This document shows, piece after piece, positions 1 through 5,996 of a DNA stretch of 11,850 nucleotides. This stretch comes from CAYJBP01 sp964368605. GTDB lineage: Bacteria > Bacillota > Dehalobacteriia > UBA4068. Within the stretch, counting starts at the first letter, position 1. Each line of letters begins with the position of its first letter. The DNA lies in contig CAYJBP010000078.1 of the NCBI GenBank assembly GCA_964368605.1, positions 1 to 11,850 of the forward strand. Direction: 5' to 3'. The position numbers and the translations under genes were made by a program. The notes under the pieces are model-generated. The model was not told the DNA's origin and made no database searches. It was given only the letters and a program-made list of their open reading frames with translations.

Positions 1-79
1 GCTTTGGCATTTTTGATTTGTTTGCATTTTGTAGGGAATGGTCTTGACCATTCCGATGCTTGAGTTATTGCTACCTATT
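1..79 (+). repeat. Dispersed repeat, left copy, with 9-bp palindrome
   Basis: This stretch aligns with 11771-11850 at the other end of the window in the same orientation, with about six substitutions and one single-base indel. Its core is a perfect inverted repeat, GGAATGGTC-TT-GACCATTCC, at 35-54, preceded by TTTGCATTTTGTAG. The left edge is cut by the window, so the full element is not visible. No ORF of conserved character lies in it. It could be a REP-like or MITE-like intergenic element or a protein-binding site; nothing visible decides between them. Confidence 0.8.
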
Positions 80-127
80 GTTAGCTGGATTATTTTAGTT
101 TTTTGCTGCCTGTTATTAGCTGGATTG
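71..127. repeat. Imperfect 22-nt direct repeat in G/T-rich spacer
   Basis: Positions 71-92 (CTACCTATTGTTAGCTGG, then ATTA) and 106-127 (CTGCCTGTTATTAGCTGG, then ATTG) match at 18 of 22 bases with a period of 35. The first unit begins inside the left-end repeat, so these may be internal modules of that element. The rest of 128-267 is G/T-rich on the + strand with a short GGGCA...TGCCC inverted repeat around 179-199. I see no gene there. Confidence 0.5.
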
Positions 128-267
128 TGGGTTATTTATGCTTATTGGCGGATAGTTTGCTTGGTTTGTGTTTCGTGGGCAGGTAGGCCTTCTTGCCCCT
201 TCCTAGATTTGCTTTTGTAGTTTTTTTATCGCAGAGGGGGATTGTTACTTTTAAAGTTTGGTAAATT

Positions 268-1092
268 TTATAAATAGGTTAAGGGGTCATAACATACTCC
301 GTTTTCCCTAATTTCAAAATGCAGATGTGGGCCGGTGCTATTGCCTGTGCTGCCTATGCGCGCAATAGTATCACCCTGGGCAACTTGTTGGCCACTGCTT
401 ACCAAAAGCTCAGAACAGTGCGCATAAAGACTATACTGATTATTGCCATGATCAATCATCACCGTATAACCATAAGCATCGGATTTCCATTCGGCCAAAA
501 TAATTTGCCCATCCTTTGCCGCCACAATATTTTGACCTTTAGGTGCGGCAATATCCAAACCATAATGCCAACCGCCATCACGAGGCCCAAAAGGCGAGCT
601 AATTACCCCCAAGCTAGGCCAGATAAAATCCTTGTTTAAAATTGTAAGCGCCGTTTGATTAGCAATAGGCTTTGTATTCGCCAGCCGCAATACTTGGCCA
701 ATATAAAGCGTGCTATTGCTATTGATATTATTATAGTCGCTAATTTGATTTAGGCTTAAATCATGTTCTTTGGCCAAAGAATATAAGGTATCGCCACTTT
801 TAACGGTAGTTTGAGGGGTTTTTGGCAAAGGCAGCCAAAGTAAATGCCCGGCCGCCAAGATTTGATCTGGCCGAACATTATTTATTTGAGCCAATAAATT
901 AGCATCTAAACTGTAAATAGCGGCAATGCGCAATAAGCTATCATGGCTGATACTAATATATGCTTGCCAAGAATCGCTATCTTTAGCGGCTAATTCTTGC
1001 ATAGTTAAAGCAAAAGCAACCGGCATTGGCGCTTGGCTAATTAGGATAAAGGCAATCATCATCAATATAAATAATTTTTTTAAAGATATCAT
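268..1092 (-). CDS. Exported LysM / M23-family peptidoglycan endopeptidase
   Basis: A 274-residue secreted cell-wall hydrolase. Residues 1-29 form a signal peptide (basic MISLKK, a hydrophobic core, then AFA). Residues about 47-88 look like a degenerate LysM motif, and 96-138 form a clear LysM (VKSGDTLYSLAKEH ... IGQVLRL) that would bind glycan chains. Residues 167-273 form an M23 (lysostaphin/LytM) domain with the zinc ligands HYGLD (H176, D180) and HLHFE (H258), and the auxiliary histidines H225 (YAHC) and H256. All expected catalytic residues are present, so it should be an active metallo-endopeptidase cutting peptide cross-links. The start is supported by AAGGAGG six bases upstream of ATG. 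A TATAAT lies at 1111-1116 on this strand, but it is too close to the ribosome binding site to call a promoter with confidence. It diverges from the next gene, and I see no convincing terminator after its stop. The exact cleavage specificity cannot be read from the sequence. Confidence 0.92.
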   Translation of the reverse strand: MISLKKLFILMMIAFILISQAPMPVAFALTMQELAAKDSDSWQAYISISHDSLLRIAAIYSLDANLLAQINNVRPDQILAAGHLLWLPLPKTPQTTVKSGDTLYSLAKEHDLSLNQISDYNNINSNSTLYIGQVLRLANTKPIANQTALTILNKDFIWPSLGVISSPFGPRDGGWHYGLDIAAPKGQNIVAAKDGQIILAEWKSDAYGYTVMIDHGNNQYSLYAHCSELLVSSGQQVAQGDTIARIGSTGNSTGPHLHFEIRENGVCYDPLTYL

Positions 1093-1256
1093 TTTATACC
1101 TCCTTAATACATTATATCCAAGCTGCTTGTAAATATGACTTATCCGCTAAATTTATGATTAAGTATTAATAGCCTGCTTGCTAGCCCTAAATAATAAAAA
1201 TCGGGCAGAAAACACCCCTTTTAATAATCTAGAATTAATAATAAGGAGATGATAAA

Positions 1257-1721
1257 ATGGCCGAATCCACCAAAACAAATAATAAACCAGCCAAAACCTA
1301 TTTTAAGCTAGAGTTTAAAAATGATATAACCACCCTACCTTTAACTAAGCAAATCAGCGAGGCCGAACGCCGTCTTAAGCTTTTAAGTGCCGATTGTCAT
1401 CAGCGTAATATCATGCTTTCGATTGCCCATATGCGCTATGTTTTAGGCTTAGACGATAGCCTGTGGCGCGAATGGCTATTTGAAGAAAATGGCAGCAAAG
1501 AAGATAAGCCACTTTTGATTAAAAGAAGGCAAATGATGCAAAAATGGCTGCTTAGAGCCTGGGTTTATGCTTGCGAACAATTAAGTCAAAGTGCCTCCGG
1601 CCAAAAGCAAATCTATACCGAATTAGCTCGCCAAGCCCAAGAGGCCAAAACTAAAAGCGCCGAGGATATTCCCCTTTCCATAGAATATTTCCTAGCCACT
1701 ATGGATCAAGAAGCAGAATAG
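1257..1721 (+). CDS. Uncharacterised 154-aa soluble protein
   Basis: I do not recognise this family. The ORF is convincing as a gene: it starts with ATG after a strong AAGGAGATGATAAA ribosome binding site, follows the codon use of its neighbours, and ends five bases before a textbook terminator. The protein has no signal peptide or membrane segment. It is highly charged and probably mostly helical, with four tryptophans at 70, 73, 97 and 102, and two cysteines (47, 106). Residues about 52-76 (MLSIAHMRYVLGLDDSLWREWL) have the rhythm of a helix-turn-helix recruiting segment followed by a Trp-rich helix, which hints at a DNA- or protein-binding role, but this is weak. The C-terminal third is Gln/Ala/Lys/Glu rich and may form a coiled helix. 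It is monocistronic and divergent from the LysM/M23 peptidase; no clear promoter was found in the 164-bp gap. Confidence 0.82.
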   Translation: MAESTKTNNKPAKTYFKLEFKNDITTLPLTKQISEAERRLKLLSADCHQRNIMLSIAHMRYVLGLDDSLWREWLFEENGSKEDKPLLIKRRQMMQKWLLRAWVYACEQLSQSASGQKQIYTELARQAQEAKTKSAEDIPLSIEYFLATMDQEAE

Positions 1722-1726
1722 CAAAG

Positions 1727-1767
1727 AGGGCTGTCGTAAAACCTACGACAGCCCTAAAAGTTTTTTT
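1727..1767 (+). terminator. Intrinsic terminator of the 154-aa protein gene
   Basis: A perfect 12-bp stem, AGGGCTGTCGTA / TACGACAGCCCT, with a 5-nt loop (AAACC) is followed by AAAAG and a run of seven T. It begins five bases after the stop codon. Confidence 0.92.
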
Positions 1768-1770
1768 GGT

Positions 1771-1881
1771 TCTGAGCTAGAGCCAAAATCTTTGATTTTG
1801 AGCTATAGCTACGTGCATAACTGTGGCTTTGCGAAGCAAAGGCCAGTAAGGTCTTTTTTTCAAAATTACGGGGGGGGGCTG
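1771..1881 (+). repeat. Structured intergenic repeat, copy 1
   Basis: This region shares a core with 7061-7131 in the same orientation. Hairpin 1 (1775-1810) has a CAAAATC-TTT-GATTTTG top and a lower stem of AGCTA-type arms with one bulged A and one mismatch. Hairpin 2 (1825-1844) is CTTTGC-GAA-GCAAAG inside a GG/CC clamp. The sequence CTACGTGC links the hairpins. A run of nine G and a GGGCTGCCC-like module (1870-1884) follow, resembling the G-rich module that precedes the core in copy 2. No protein is encoded. It lies between two convergent genes, after the terminator of the first. Confidence 0.7.
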
Positions 1882-1895
1882 CCCTCAAGAACTTA

Positions 1896-1924
1896 AAAAG
1901 GCTGCCGCAAAATGCGGCAGCCTT
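1896..1924 (-). terminator. Intrinsic terminator of the symporter gene
   Basis: A perfect 12-bp stem, AAGGCTGCCGCA / TGCGGCAGCCTT, with an AAA loop lies 12 bases after the symporter stop. Read on the minus strand, the stem runs into TTTTT. The GGCTGCCGC arm resembles that of the terminator at 4437-4490, so this is a reused terminator type. Confidence 0.85.
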
Positions 1925-1936
1925 AAAAGGAATTGG

Positions 1937-3496
1937 TTATTTACGCTTAGATTTAGGGTGATGATGATTAGCCGAAGATAATGCCGTACGCTTGGGAACC
2001 ATAACCTGCTCATTATAGCAGGCAAAAAGGTCATCCATATCTTTTTCCGGCAACTTTTTACCGATAAAACTGGCCAAAGGGGTAATAATTAGGCTGCCCA
2101 CGATGGCAATCGCCCCGGCATTAATCGGCGAAGCAATAAAACCAAAAATTAAATTACTTACCGTAAAGCCAACCCCCCAGGCAAAGCTAAGCCAAATCGA
2201 GGCCGTAGTTAAGCGACGTAAGTATAAGCTATAAAGGAATGGCCCTAAGAAAGATCCTGCTAAAGCCCCCCAGGATATACCCATTAATTGAGCAATAAAT
2301 ACCGGCGGATTAATAGCCAAAATTACCGATAAAGCAATAAAGCAGACGATTAATATACGCAAGCAGCGCATTTGCGCTTTTTCGCCCATATCCTTAATAA
2401 TATTGCCGCGTAAAAAGTCCAGGGTTAAGGTAGATGCCGATGTTAAAACCAAAGAAGCCAAGGTAGACATCGATGCCGATAAAACCAAAACAATTACTAC
2501 GCCAATCACAATATCCGGTAAGGTGGACAATATATGGGGCATTATCGCATCAAACATAATGCTGCCATCTGCGGCATAAAAAGCATCATTATCAAATAAG
2601 CGGGCAAATGAGCCAAGAAAATAGCAGCCACCTGCCACAACCAGCGCAAAAACAGTAGAGATTATAGTGCCGCTTTTAATGGCTTTTTCGTTTTTGATTG
2701 CATAAAACTTATGAATCATTTGCGGCATGCCCCATGTTCCTAAAGATGTAAGAATAATTACAGCTAAAAGATTAACGGGATCCGGCCCAAAAAAGGAAGT
2801 AAAAGCACCGGGCTGCCCCATGCTCACGGGGATATCGCTATTAAACTGAGCCAAGGAATTAATAGCTTCGCTAAAGCCGCCCAAGCCGCTTAAGGTAGCA
2901 TAAATTACAAGCACTATGCCAACTAACATAATCAAGCCTTGCACAAAATCGGTAATGGCTGTGGCCATATAACCGCCCAAGATTAGGTAAACGCAGGTAA
3001 ATGCGGCCATTATTATTACAAAGACCATATAAGGCACATCAAAGGCCATGGCAAAAAGGCGCGAAAGGCCATTATAAATCGAAGCCGTATAGGGAATTAA
3101 AAAGATAAAAATTATCATCGACGAAGCCGTCTTTAAGGATTTGCTCTTAAAGCGCTTACCAAAAAACTCGGGCATGGTCGAGGCTTGCAAATGTTGAGTC
3201 ATAATCCTGGTGGGGCGGCCTAATATGCTCCAGGCCAATAGGGCGCCGATTAAAGCATTGCCTAAGCCAATCCATGTTGCCGAAATACCATATTTCCAAC
3301 CAAATTGGCCGGCATAGCCAACAAAGGCTACCGCCGAAAAATAAGAAGTACCATAGGCAAAAGCGCTTAGCCAGGGGCCAATGCTGCGTCCGCCTAAAAC
3401 AAAACTATCAACATTTAAGGCGCTTTTATGCGCCCGCATGCCAATAATTAAAAGCATCGCAAAAAACACAATTAACATTACAACTTTGATTAACAT
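1937..3496 (-). CDS. Sodium:solute symporter (SSS family)
   Basis: A 519-residue inner-membrane transporter with about 13 hydrophobic segments, the usual size for the sodium:solute symporter family that includes PutP and PanF. Family marks seen: the N-terminal FVLGGRSIGPWLSAFAYGTSYFSA (30-54); the ILGGYMATAITDFVQGLIML segment (172-191), close to the PutP equivalent; and LSASMSTLASLVLTSAS (339-355), which carries the Ser and Thr residues of the sodium site in this family. The substrate cannot be read; proline, pantothenate or another small carboxylate or amino acid are all possible. The C-terminus is a short basic tail with three histidines (511-513). The start is fixed by AAGGAGTGG upstream of ATG. 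It is monocistronic, with its own promoter, a long structured leader containing a terminator, and a 3' terminator, so regulation by transcription attenuation or a riboswitch is likely. Confidence 0.93.
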   Translation of the reverse strand: MLIKVVMLIVFFAMLLIIGMRAHKSALNVDSFVLGGRSIGPWLSAFAYGTSYFSAVAFVGYAGQFGWKYGISATWIGLGNALIGALLAWSILGRPTRIMTQHLQASTMPEFFGKRFKSKSLKTASSMIIFIFLIPYTASIYNGLSRLFAMAFDVPYMVFVIIMAAFTCVYLILGGYMATAITDFVQGLIMLVGIVLVIYATLSGLGGFSEAINSLAQFNSDIPVSMGQPGAFTSFFGPDPVNLLAVIILTSLGTWGMPQMIHKFYAIKNEKAIKSGTIISTVFALVVAGGCYFLGSFARLFDNDAFYAADGSIMFDAIMPHILSTLPDIVIGVVIVLVLSASMSTLASLVLTSASTLTLDFLRGNIIKDMGEKAQMRCLRILIVCFIALSVILAINPPVFIAQLMGISWGALAGSFLGPFLYSLYLRRLTTASIWLSFAWGVGFTVSNLIFGFIASPINAGAIAIVGSLIITPLASFIGKKLPEKDMDDLFACYNEQVMVPKRTALSSANHHHPKSKRK

Positions 3497-3507
3497 ACTA
3501 CCACTCC

Positions 3508-3532
3508 TTAATTTAGAAAATACCTAAATTAA
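3508..3532 (-). promoter_or_regulatory. Hairpin abutting the symporter Shine-Dalgarno site
   Basis: A perfect 9-bp inverted repeat, TTAATTTAG / CTAAATTAA, with a 7-nt spacer lies just upstream of the start. In the mRNA, its 3' arm runs into the AAGGAG ribosome binding site. It could hinder ribosome entry as an RNA hairpin, or act as a DNA operator. It lies downstream of the leader terminator. Confidence 0.5.
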
Positions 3533-3536
3533 ACAC

Positions 3537-3564
3537 AAAAAAACAGGCTTATACACAAAGCCCG
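3537..3564 (-). terminator. Intrinsic terminator inside the symporter 5' leader
   Basis: On the minus strand, the stem CGGGCTT / AAGCCTG (7 bp with one G-U pair), with a 7-nt loop, is followed directly by seven T. It lies about 40 nt upstream of the symporter start and about 110 nt after the predicted transcription start. This is the classic placement for premature termination control. Confidence 0.72.
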
Positions 3565-3671
3565 GCAGATATCAAAGCTGATATGCTACCGTATTACCGT
3601 TCTACATTGTCCTTAATTTGGGCTATGCCCGAATTTTGGCCACTCGCGGGCCACCATTCTACAAAACTACA
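3537..3671 (-). promoter_or_regulatory. Candidate attenuator/riboswitch leader of the symporter
   Basis: The leader runs from the predicted transcription start near 3671 to the terminator T-run at 3537. It can form a GCCCG...CGGGC stem (or, alternatively, GGGC-AUA-GCCC) near its 5' end and an 11-12-bp hairpin at 3563-3591 (CGGTAG-C-ATATCA / TGATAT-CTGCCG, GCTT loop). The last two bases of that hairpin are shared with the terminator stem at 3537-3564, so the structures are adjoining or competing. The sequence also holds a doubled ACGGTAATACGGTA. I compared it mentally with T-box, SAM, TPP, glycine, c-di-GMP, purine and guanidine consensus cores and found no match. A fragment GGTGGCCCGCG recalls a T-box core, but it lies at the wrong end of the leader. 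The ligand is unknown. Confidence 0.5.
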
Positions 3672-3677
3672 AGGCTT

Positions 3678-3706
3678 AGTTTAGCAAAAAAAAATAAATT
3701 TGTCAA
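3678..3706 (-). promoter_or_regulatory. Sigma-70 type promoter for the symporter
   Basis: On the minus strand, a perfect TTGACA (3706-3701) is followed 17 bases later by TAAACT (3683-3678), which matches TATAAT at four of six positions. The start would fall near 3671. It is back to back with the SLH gene promoter. Confidence 0.7.
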
Positions 3707-3740
3707 GCAAAATTTTCAATTAACAAATAATAACAAATAA

Positions 3741-3769
3741 TTGTTATTTACGCCAATATATGATAAAAT
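3741..3769 (+). promoter_or_regulatory. Sigma-70 type promoter for the SLH gene
   Basis: TTGTTA (3741-3746), a 17-bp spacer and TAAAAT (3764-3769) lie upstream of a short leader of about 25 nt ending in AGAGGG before ATG 3801. It is divergent from the symporter promoter, about 35 bp away. The sequence between the two -35 boxes is very AT-rich. Confidence 0.68.
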
Positions 3770-3800
3770 ATACATATATCTAAGATAAGAGGGCTTAATT

Positions 3801-4439
3801 ATGAATAAGCATAAGCTAAAAATAATAATTTTTGCAGCCGGTATATTGTTGGCATTTAATATTTATATAGCTAAGCCGATGCCGGCCTTGGCCAATACTT
3901 TTAATGATATCGATCCCGAGGATTGGTATTATCAGGCGGTTATTGATGCCTATGATCAAGGCATAATGCTGGGTATTTCCGAGCAAGAATTTGGCCCGGA
4001 GCAATCGATGACTCGTGCCATGTTGGTTACGGTTTTGCATCGCTTAGAGGGCGAGCCTGAACCTATCGATAATCCCGAGCAATTTACAGATATTAACCAA
4101 GATAGCTGGTATATGCCGGCGGTTAGCTGGGCTAGCGGCCATAATATTGTAGATGGTGTGGGTGATGGCCTTTTTGCGCCGCATAATCCGCTTAGCCGCG
4201 AGCAATTAGCTATTATTTTGCTGCGTTATGCTGCCTATCGTGGCGATGAAATTAGCTATGATTTGGCCGATTTATATCAGTTTAAGGATGCCGATAAAGT
4301 TGCCGATTGGTCGCAAAATGCCTTGGCCTGGGCTGCTAATAATCAAATTTTATTGGCGGATCAGCATAATCGGCTTAACCCTAAAAATATAGCTACCCGT
4401 GCCGAAATTGCCATGGGGCTTAGTAATTTTTTAGATTAG
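3801..4439 (+). CDS. Exported protein made of three SLH domains
   Basis: A 212-residue protein with a signal peptide (residues 1-31: basic start, hydrophobic core, then PALA before NTF) and nothing else but three surface-layer-homology repeats at about 34-82, 95-143 and 160-211. Each repeat shows the aromatic DWYY/DSWY/DWSQ opening and the helix signature MTRAMLV, LSREQLA or ATRAEIA. Three tandem SLH domains are the known unit that binds pyruvylated secondary cell-wall polymer. There is no attached enzyme, adhesin or coiled-coil part, so this may be a free cell-wall coat protein or a competitor of larger S-layer proteins. That role is inference. It is monocistronic, with its own promoter and a long hairpin terminator that starts at the stop codon. 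Confidence 0.93.
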   Translation: MNKHKLKIIIFAAGILLAFNIYIAKPMPALANTFNDIDPEDWYYQAVIDAYDQGIMLGISEQEFGPEQSMTRAMLVTVLHRLEGEPEPIDNPEQFTDINQDSWYMPAVSWASGHNIVDGVGDGLFAPHNPLSREQLAIILLRYAAYRGDEISYDLADLYQFKDADKVADWSQNALAWAANNQILLADQHNRLNPKNIATRAEIAMGLSNFLD

Positions 4440-4490
4440 TATTATAAAGAGGCTGCCGCAAATAAAAGCGGCAGCTTCTTTATAATACTA
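4437..4490 (+). terminator. Very long (23-bp) terminator stem beginning at the SLH stop codon
   Basis: TAGTATTATAAAGAGGCTGC-CGC (4437-4459) pairs with 4468-4490 over 23 bp, with one G-U pair and an 8-nt A-rich loop. The TAG stop codon is the first part of the stem. Only TTTG follows, so the U tract within the 3' arm (TTCTTTAT) probably serves for release. The GGCTGCCGC core is shared with the terminator at 1896-1924. Confidence 0.8.
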
Positions 4491-4540
4491 TTTGTAAAAA
4501 TAGCCAATACAATCACTTGCAAAAATATCCTAAAAACTAT

Positions 4541-4569
4541 TTGCATTTTCGCCCTAAAAAATGTACAAT
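4541..4569 (+). promoter_or_regulatory. Promoter of the amidohydrolase-thiN operon
   Basis: TTGCAT (4541-4546), a 17-bp spacer and TACAAT (4564-4569) are followed by a leader of about 30 nt ending in the ribosome binding site GGAGG (4596-4600), seven bases before ATG 4608. Confidence 0.68.
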
Positions 4570-4579
4570 AATAGTACAT
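4561..4579. promoter_or_regulatory. Possible operator over the -10 box and start site
   Basis: A perfect inverted repeat, ATGTAC-AATAATA-GTACAT, covers the -10 box and the predicted start. A repressor bound here would block RNA polymerase. No regulator gene is adjacent, and the bound protein is unknown. Confidence 0.45.
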
Positions 4580-4607
4580 GTAAAATTTAGGAGATGGAGG
4601 ATAAAAT

Positions 4608-5996
4608 ATGTATCAATTGCTACTTAAGAATGCAGAATTTTTTGCCGAGGGGCGTTTTAATCATGGCGATATTTATGTAAAAGATGGCAAAATTGCCCTA
4701 ATTGCTCTTAGCGATACCCCTGCCATGCCGGCGGCTAAAACTATTGATTGCCAAGGATTAAAGGTATTGCCGGGCATTATCGATGCCCATGTGCATGTGC
4801 GCGAGCCAGGGGTGGAGCATCGCGAGGATTTTTATACAGGCACCCAGGCCGCTGCTGCCGGTGGTGTTACTACCTTTTGCGAAATGCCCTTAGCCGTACC
4901 GCCGCCCTATTCGGCCGAAGTTTTGGCCAATAGAGTACGCCTAGCCGAAGAAAAATGCCTGGTAGACTTTGCTATGTATGGTGCTGCCGGTTTCGAAAAT
5001 CGTCATGACTTGCAAGAGGTTATCGATGGTGGCGTTATCGCCTTTAAAACCTTTTTGCATCCTGCCCCCGAAGGCAGAGAGAAGGAATTTAAAGGATTAA
5101 CCGTTGAAGATGATGGCCAACTTTTTTTGATGTTGCAAGAGGCCGCCAAAACCGATTGCCGTTATTTTTTCCATGCCGAGAATGCCAAATTGATCAAGCA
5201 GCTTGAAAACTACCTGCATGAGCAGGGGGTAAATGATAATAGCTTCCACTATTTATCGCGGGCCAATGTGGCCGAAACAACCAGCGTGGCCACGATTATC
5301 GAGTTTGCACGGGTTACCGGCTGCAAGGTGGGTATTGCCCATATCTCGGCACCGGAGGCCTGCGCCTTAGTAAAACAGGCTCAAGCCGAAGGCGTGGATA
5401 TCGAGGCCGAAACCTGCTTCCATTATTTAAGCTATGACCATAGCGATATCGACAAGCATGGCCCTTATGCCAAATGTAATCCGCCGGTGCGCAGTGCCGA
5501 GGATAAAGAGCTGCTTTGGGAGTATTTGCTGGATGGCACAATCTCGCTGGTAAGTTCCGACCATGCCCCTTTTAGCCCCGACGAAAAGAGCATCGGCCTA
5601 ACCGATGGTATTTGGAAGGCCTATTCCGGCATGCCTTCAATCGAGATGCTAGCCCCCTTTATGCTTAATCATGTGGCCAATGGCCGTTTAAGCTTAGAGC
5701 AGTTTTGCTATTATTTATCGGAGAATGTGGCTCGTTTACATGGCCTTTTCCCACAAAAAGGCTTAATTAGCTTAGGCAGCGATGCCGATTTTACAATTGT
5801 AGATATGGAAAAAAGCTATAAAATAGAATTAGAAAAAATGTATACAAAATCCAAGGCCGTTAATTTGCTTTTTGATCAAGTTCCGATTAAAGGGCAGGTA
5901 AAATATACTATTGTTCGTGGTAGAGCCGTTATGGAAAATGGCCTAGTGGATTTAGAGGCCAAAGGGCATGGCCAATATATTCGCCCCCAAAGATAA
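4608..5996 (+). CDS. Cyclic amidohydrolase, dihydroorotase/allantoinase type
   Basis: A 462-residue zinc-dependent TIM-barrel amidohydrolase. All binuclear-metal ligands are visible: HVH (H61, H63), the lysine expected to be carboxylated (K147 in AFKTF), H189 (FFHAEN), H245 (AHIS) and D318 (SSDHAPF). Substrate marks are mixed. HVHVREPG carries the Arg (R65) typical of dihydroorotase, whereas allantoinase usually has Asn there. However, the MPN segment that binds dihydroorotate reads MPLAVPP (93-99), as in allantoinase-like enzymes. The length is nearer to allantoinase and hydantoinase than to the roughly 430-residue dihydroorotases. No pyrimidine or ureide genes are nearby. I therefore call the family firmly and the substrate not at all. 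It is the first gene of a three-gene operon. Its TAA stop overlaps the ATG of thiamine pyrophosphokinase by one base (TAATG). Confidence 0.9.
   Translation: MYQLLLKNAEFFAEGRFNHGDIYVKDGKIALIALSDTPAMPAAKTIDCQGLKVLPGIIDAHVHVREPGVEHREDFYTGTQAAAAGGVTTFCEMPLAVPPPYSAEVLANRVRLAEEKCLVDFAMYGAAGFENRHDLQEVIDGGVIAFKTFLHPAPEGREKEFKGLTVEDDGQLFLMLQEAAKTDCRYFFHAENAKLIKQLENYLHEQGVNDNSFHYLSRANVAETTSVATIIEFARVTGCKVGIAHISAPEACALVKQAQAEGVDIEAETCFHYLSYDHSDIDKHGPYAKCNPPVRSAEDKELLWEYLLDGTISLVSSDHAPFSPDEKSIGLTDGIWKAYSGMPSIEMLAPFMLNHVANGRLSLEQFCYYLSENVARLHGLFPQKGLISLGSDADFTIVDMEKSYKIELEKMYTKSKAVNLLFDQVPIKGQVKYTIVRGRAVMENGLVDLEAKGHGQYIRPQR

Noticed and set aside
38..220. 60-residue hydrophobic ORF on the + strand at the left end
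   Set aside because: It starts inside the palindrome repeat, runs through G/T-rich spacer with internal direct repeats and has no ribosome binding site. A GT-rich strand gives Leu/Val/Trp-rich translations by chance.
1870..1878. Run of nine G as a phase-variable tract
   Set aside because: It is intergenic between two terminators and outside any promoter or reading frame, so slippage would have no evident effect.
3601..3660. T-box core resemblance (GGTGGCCCGCG) on the minus strand of the symporter leader
   Set aside because: It lacks the exact GGTGGNACCGCG and lies only a few bases after the predicted transcription start, with no room for Stem I and a specifier loop upstream.
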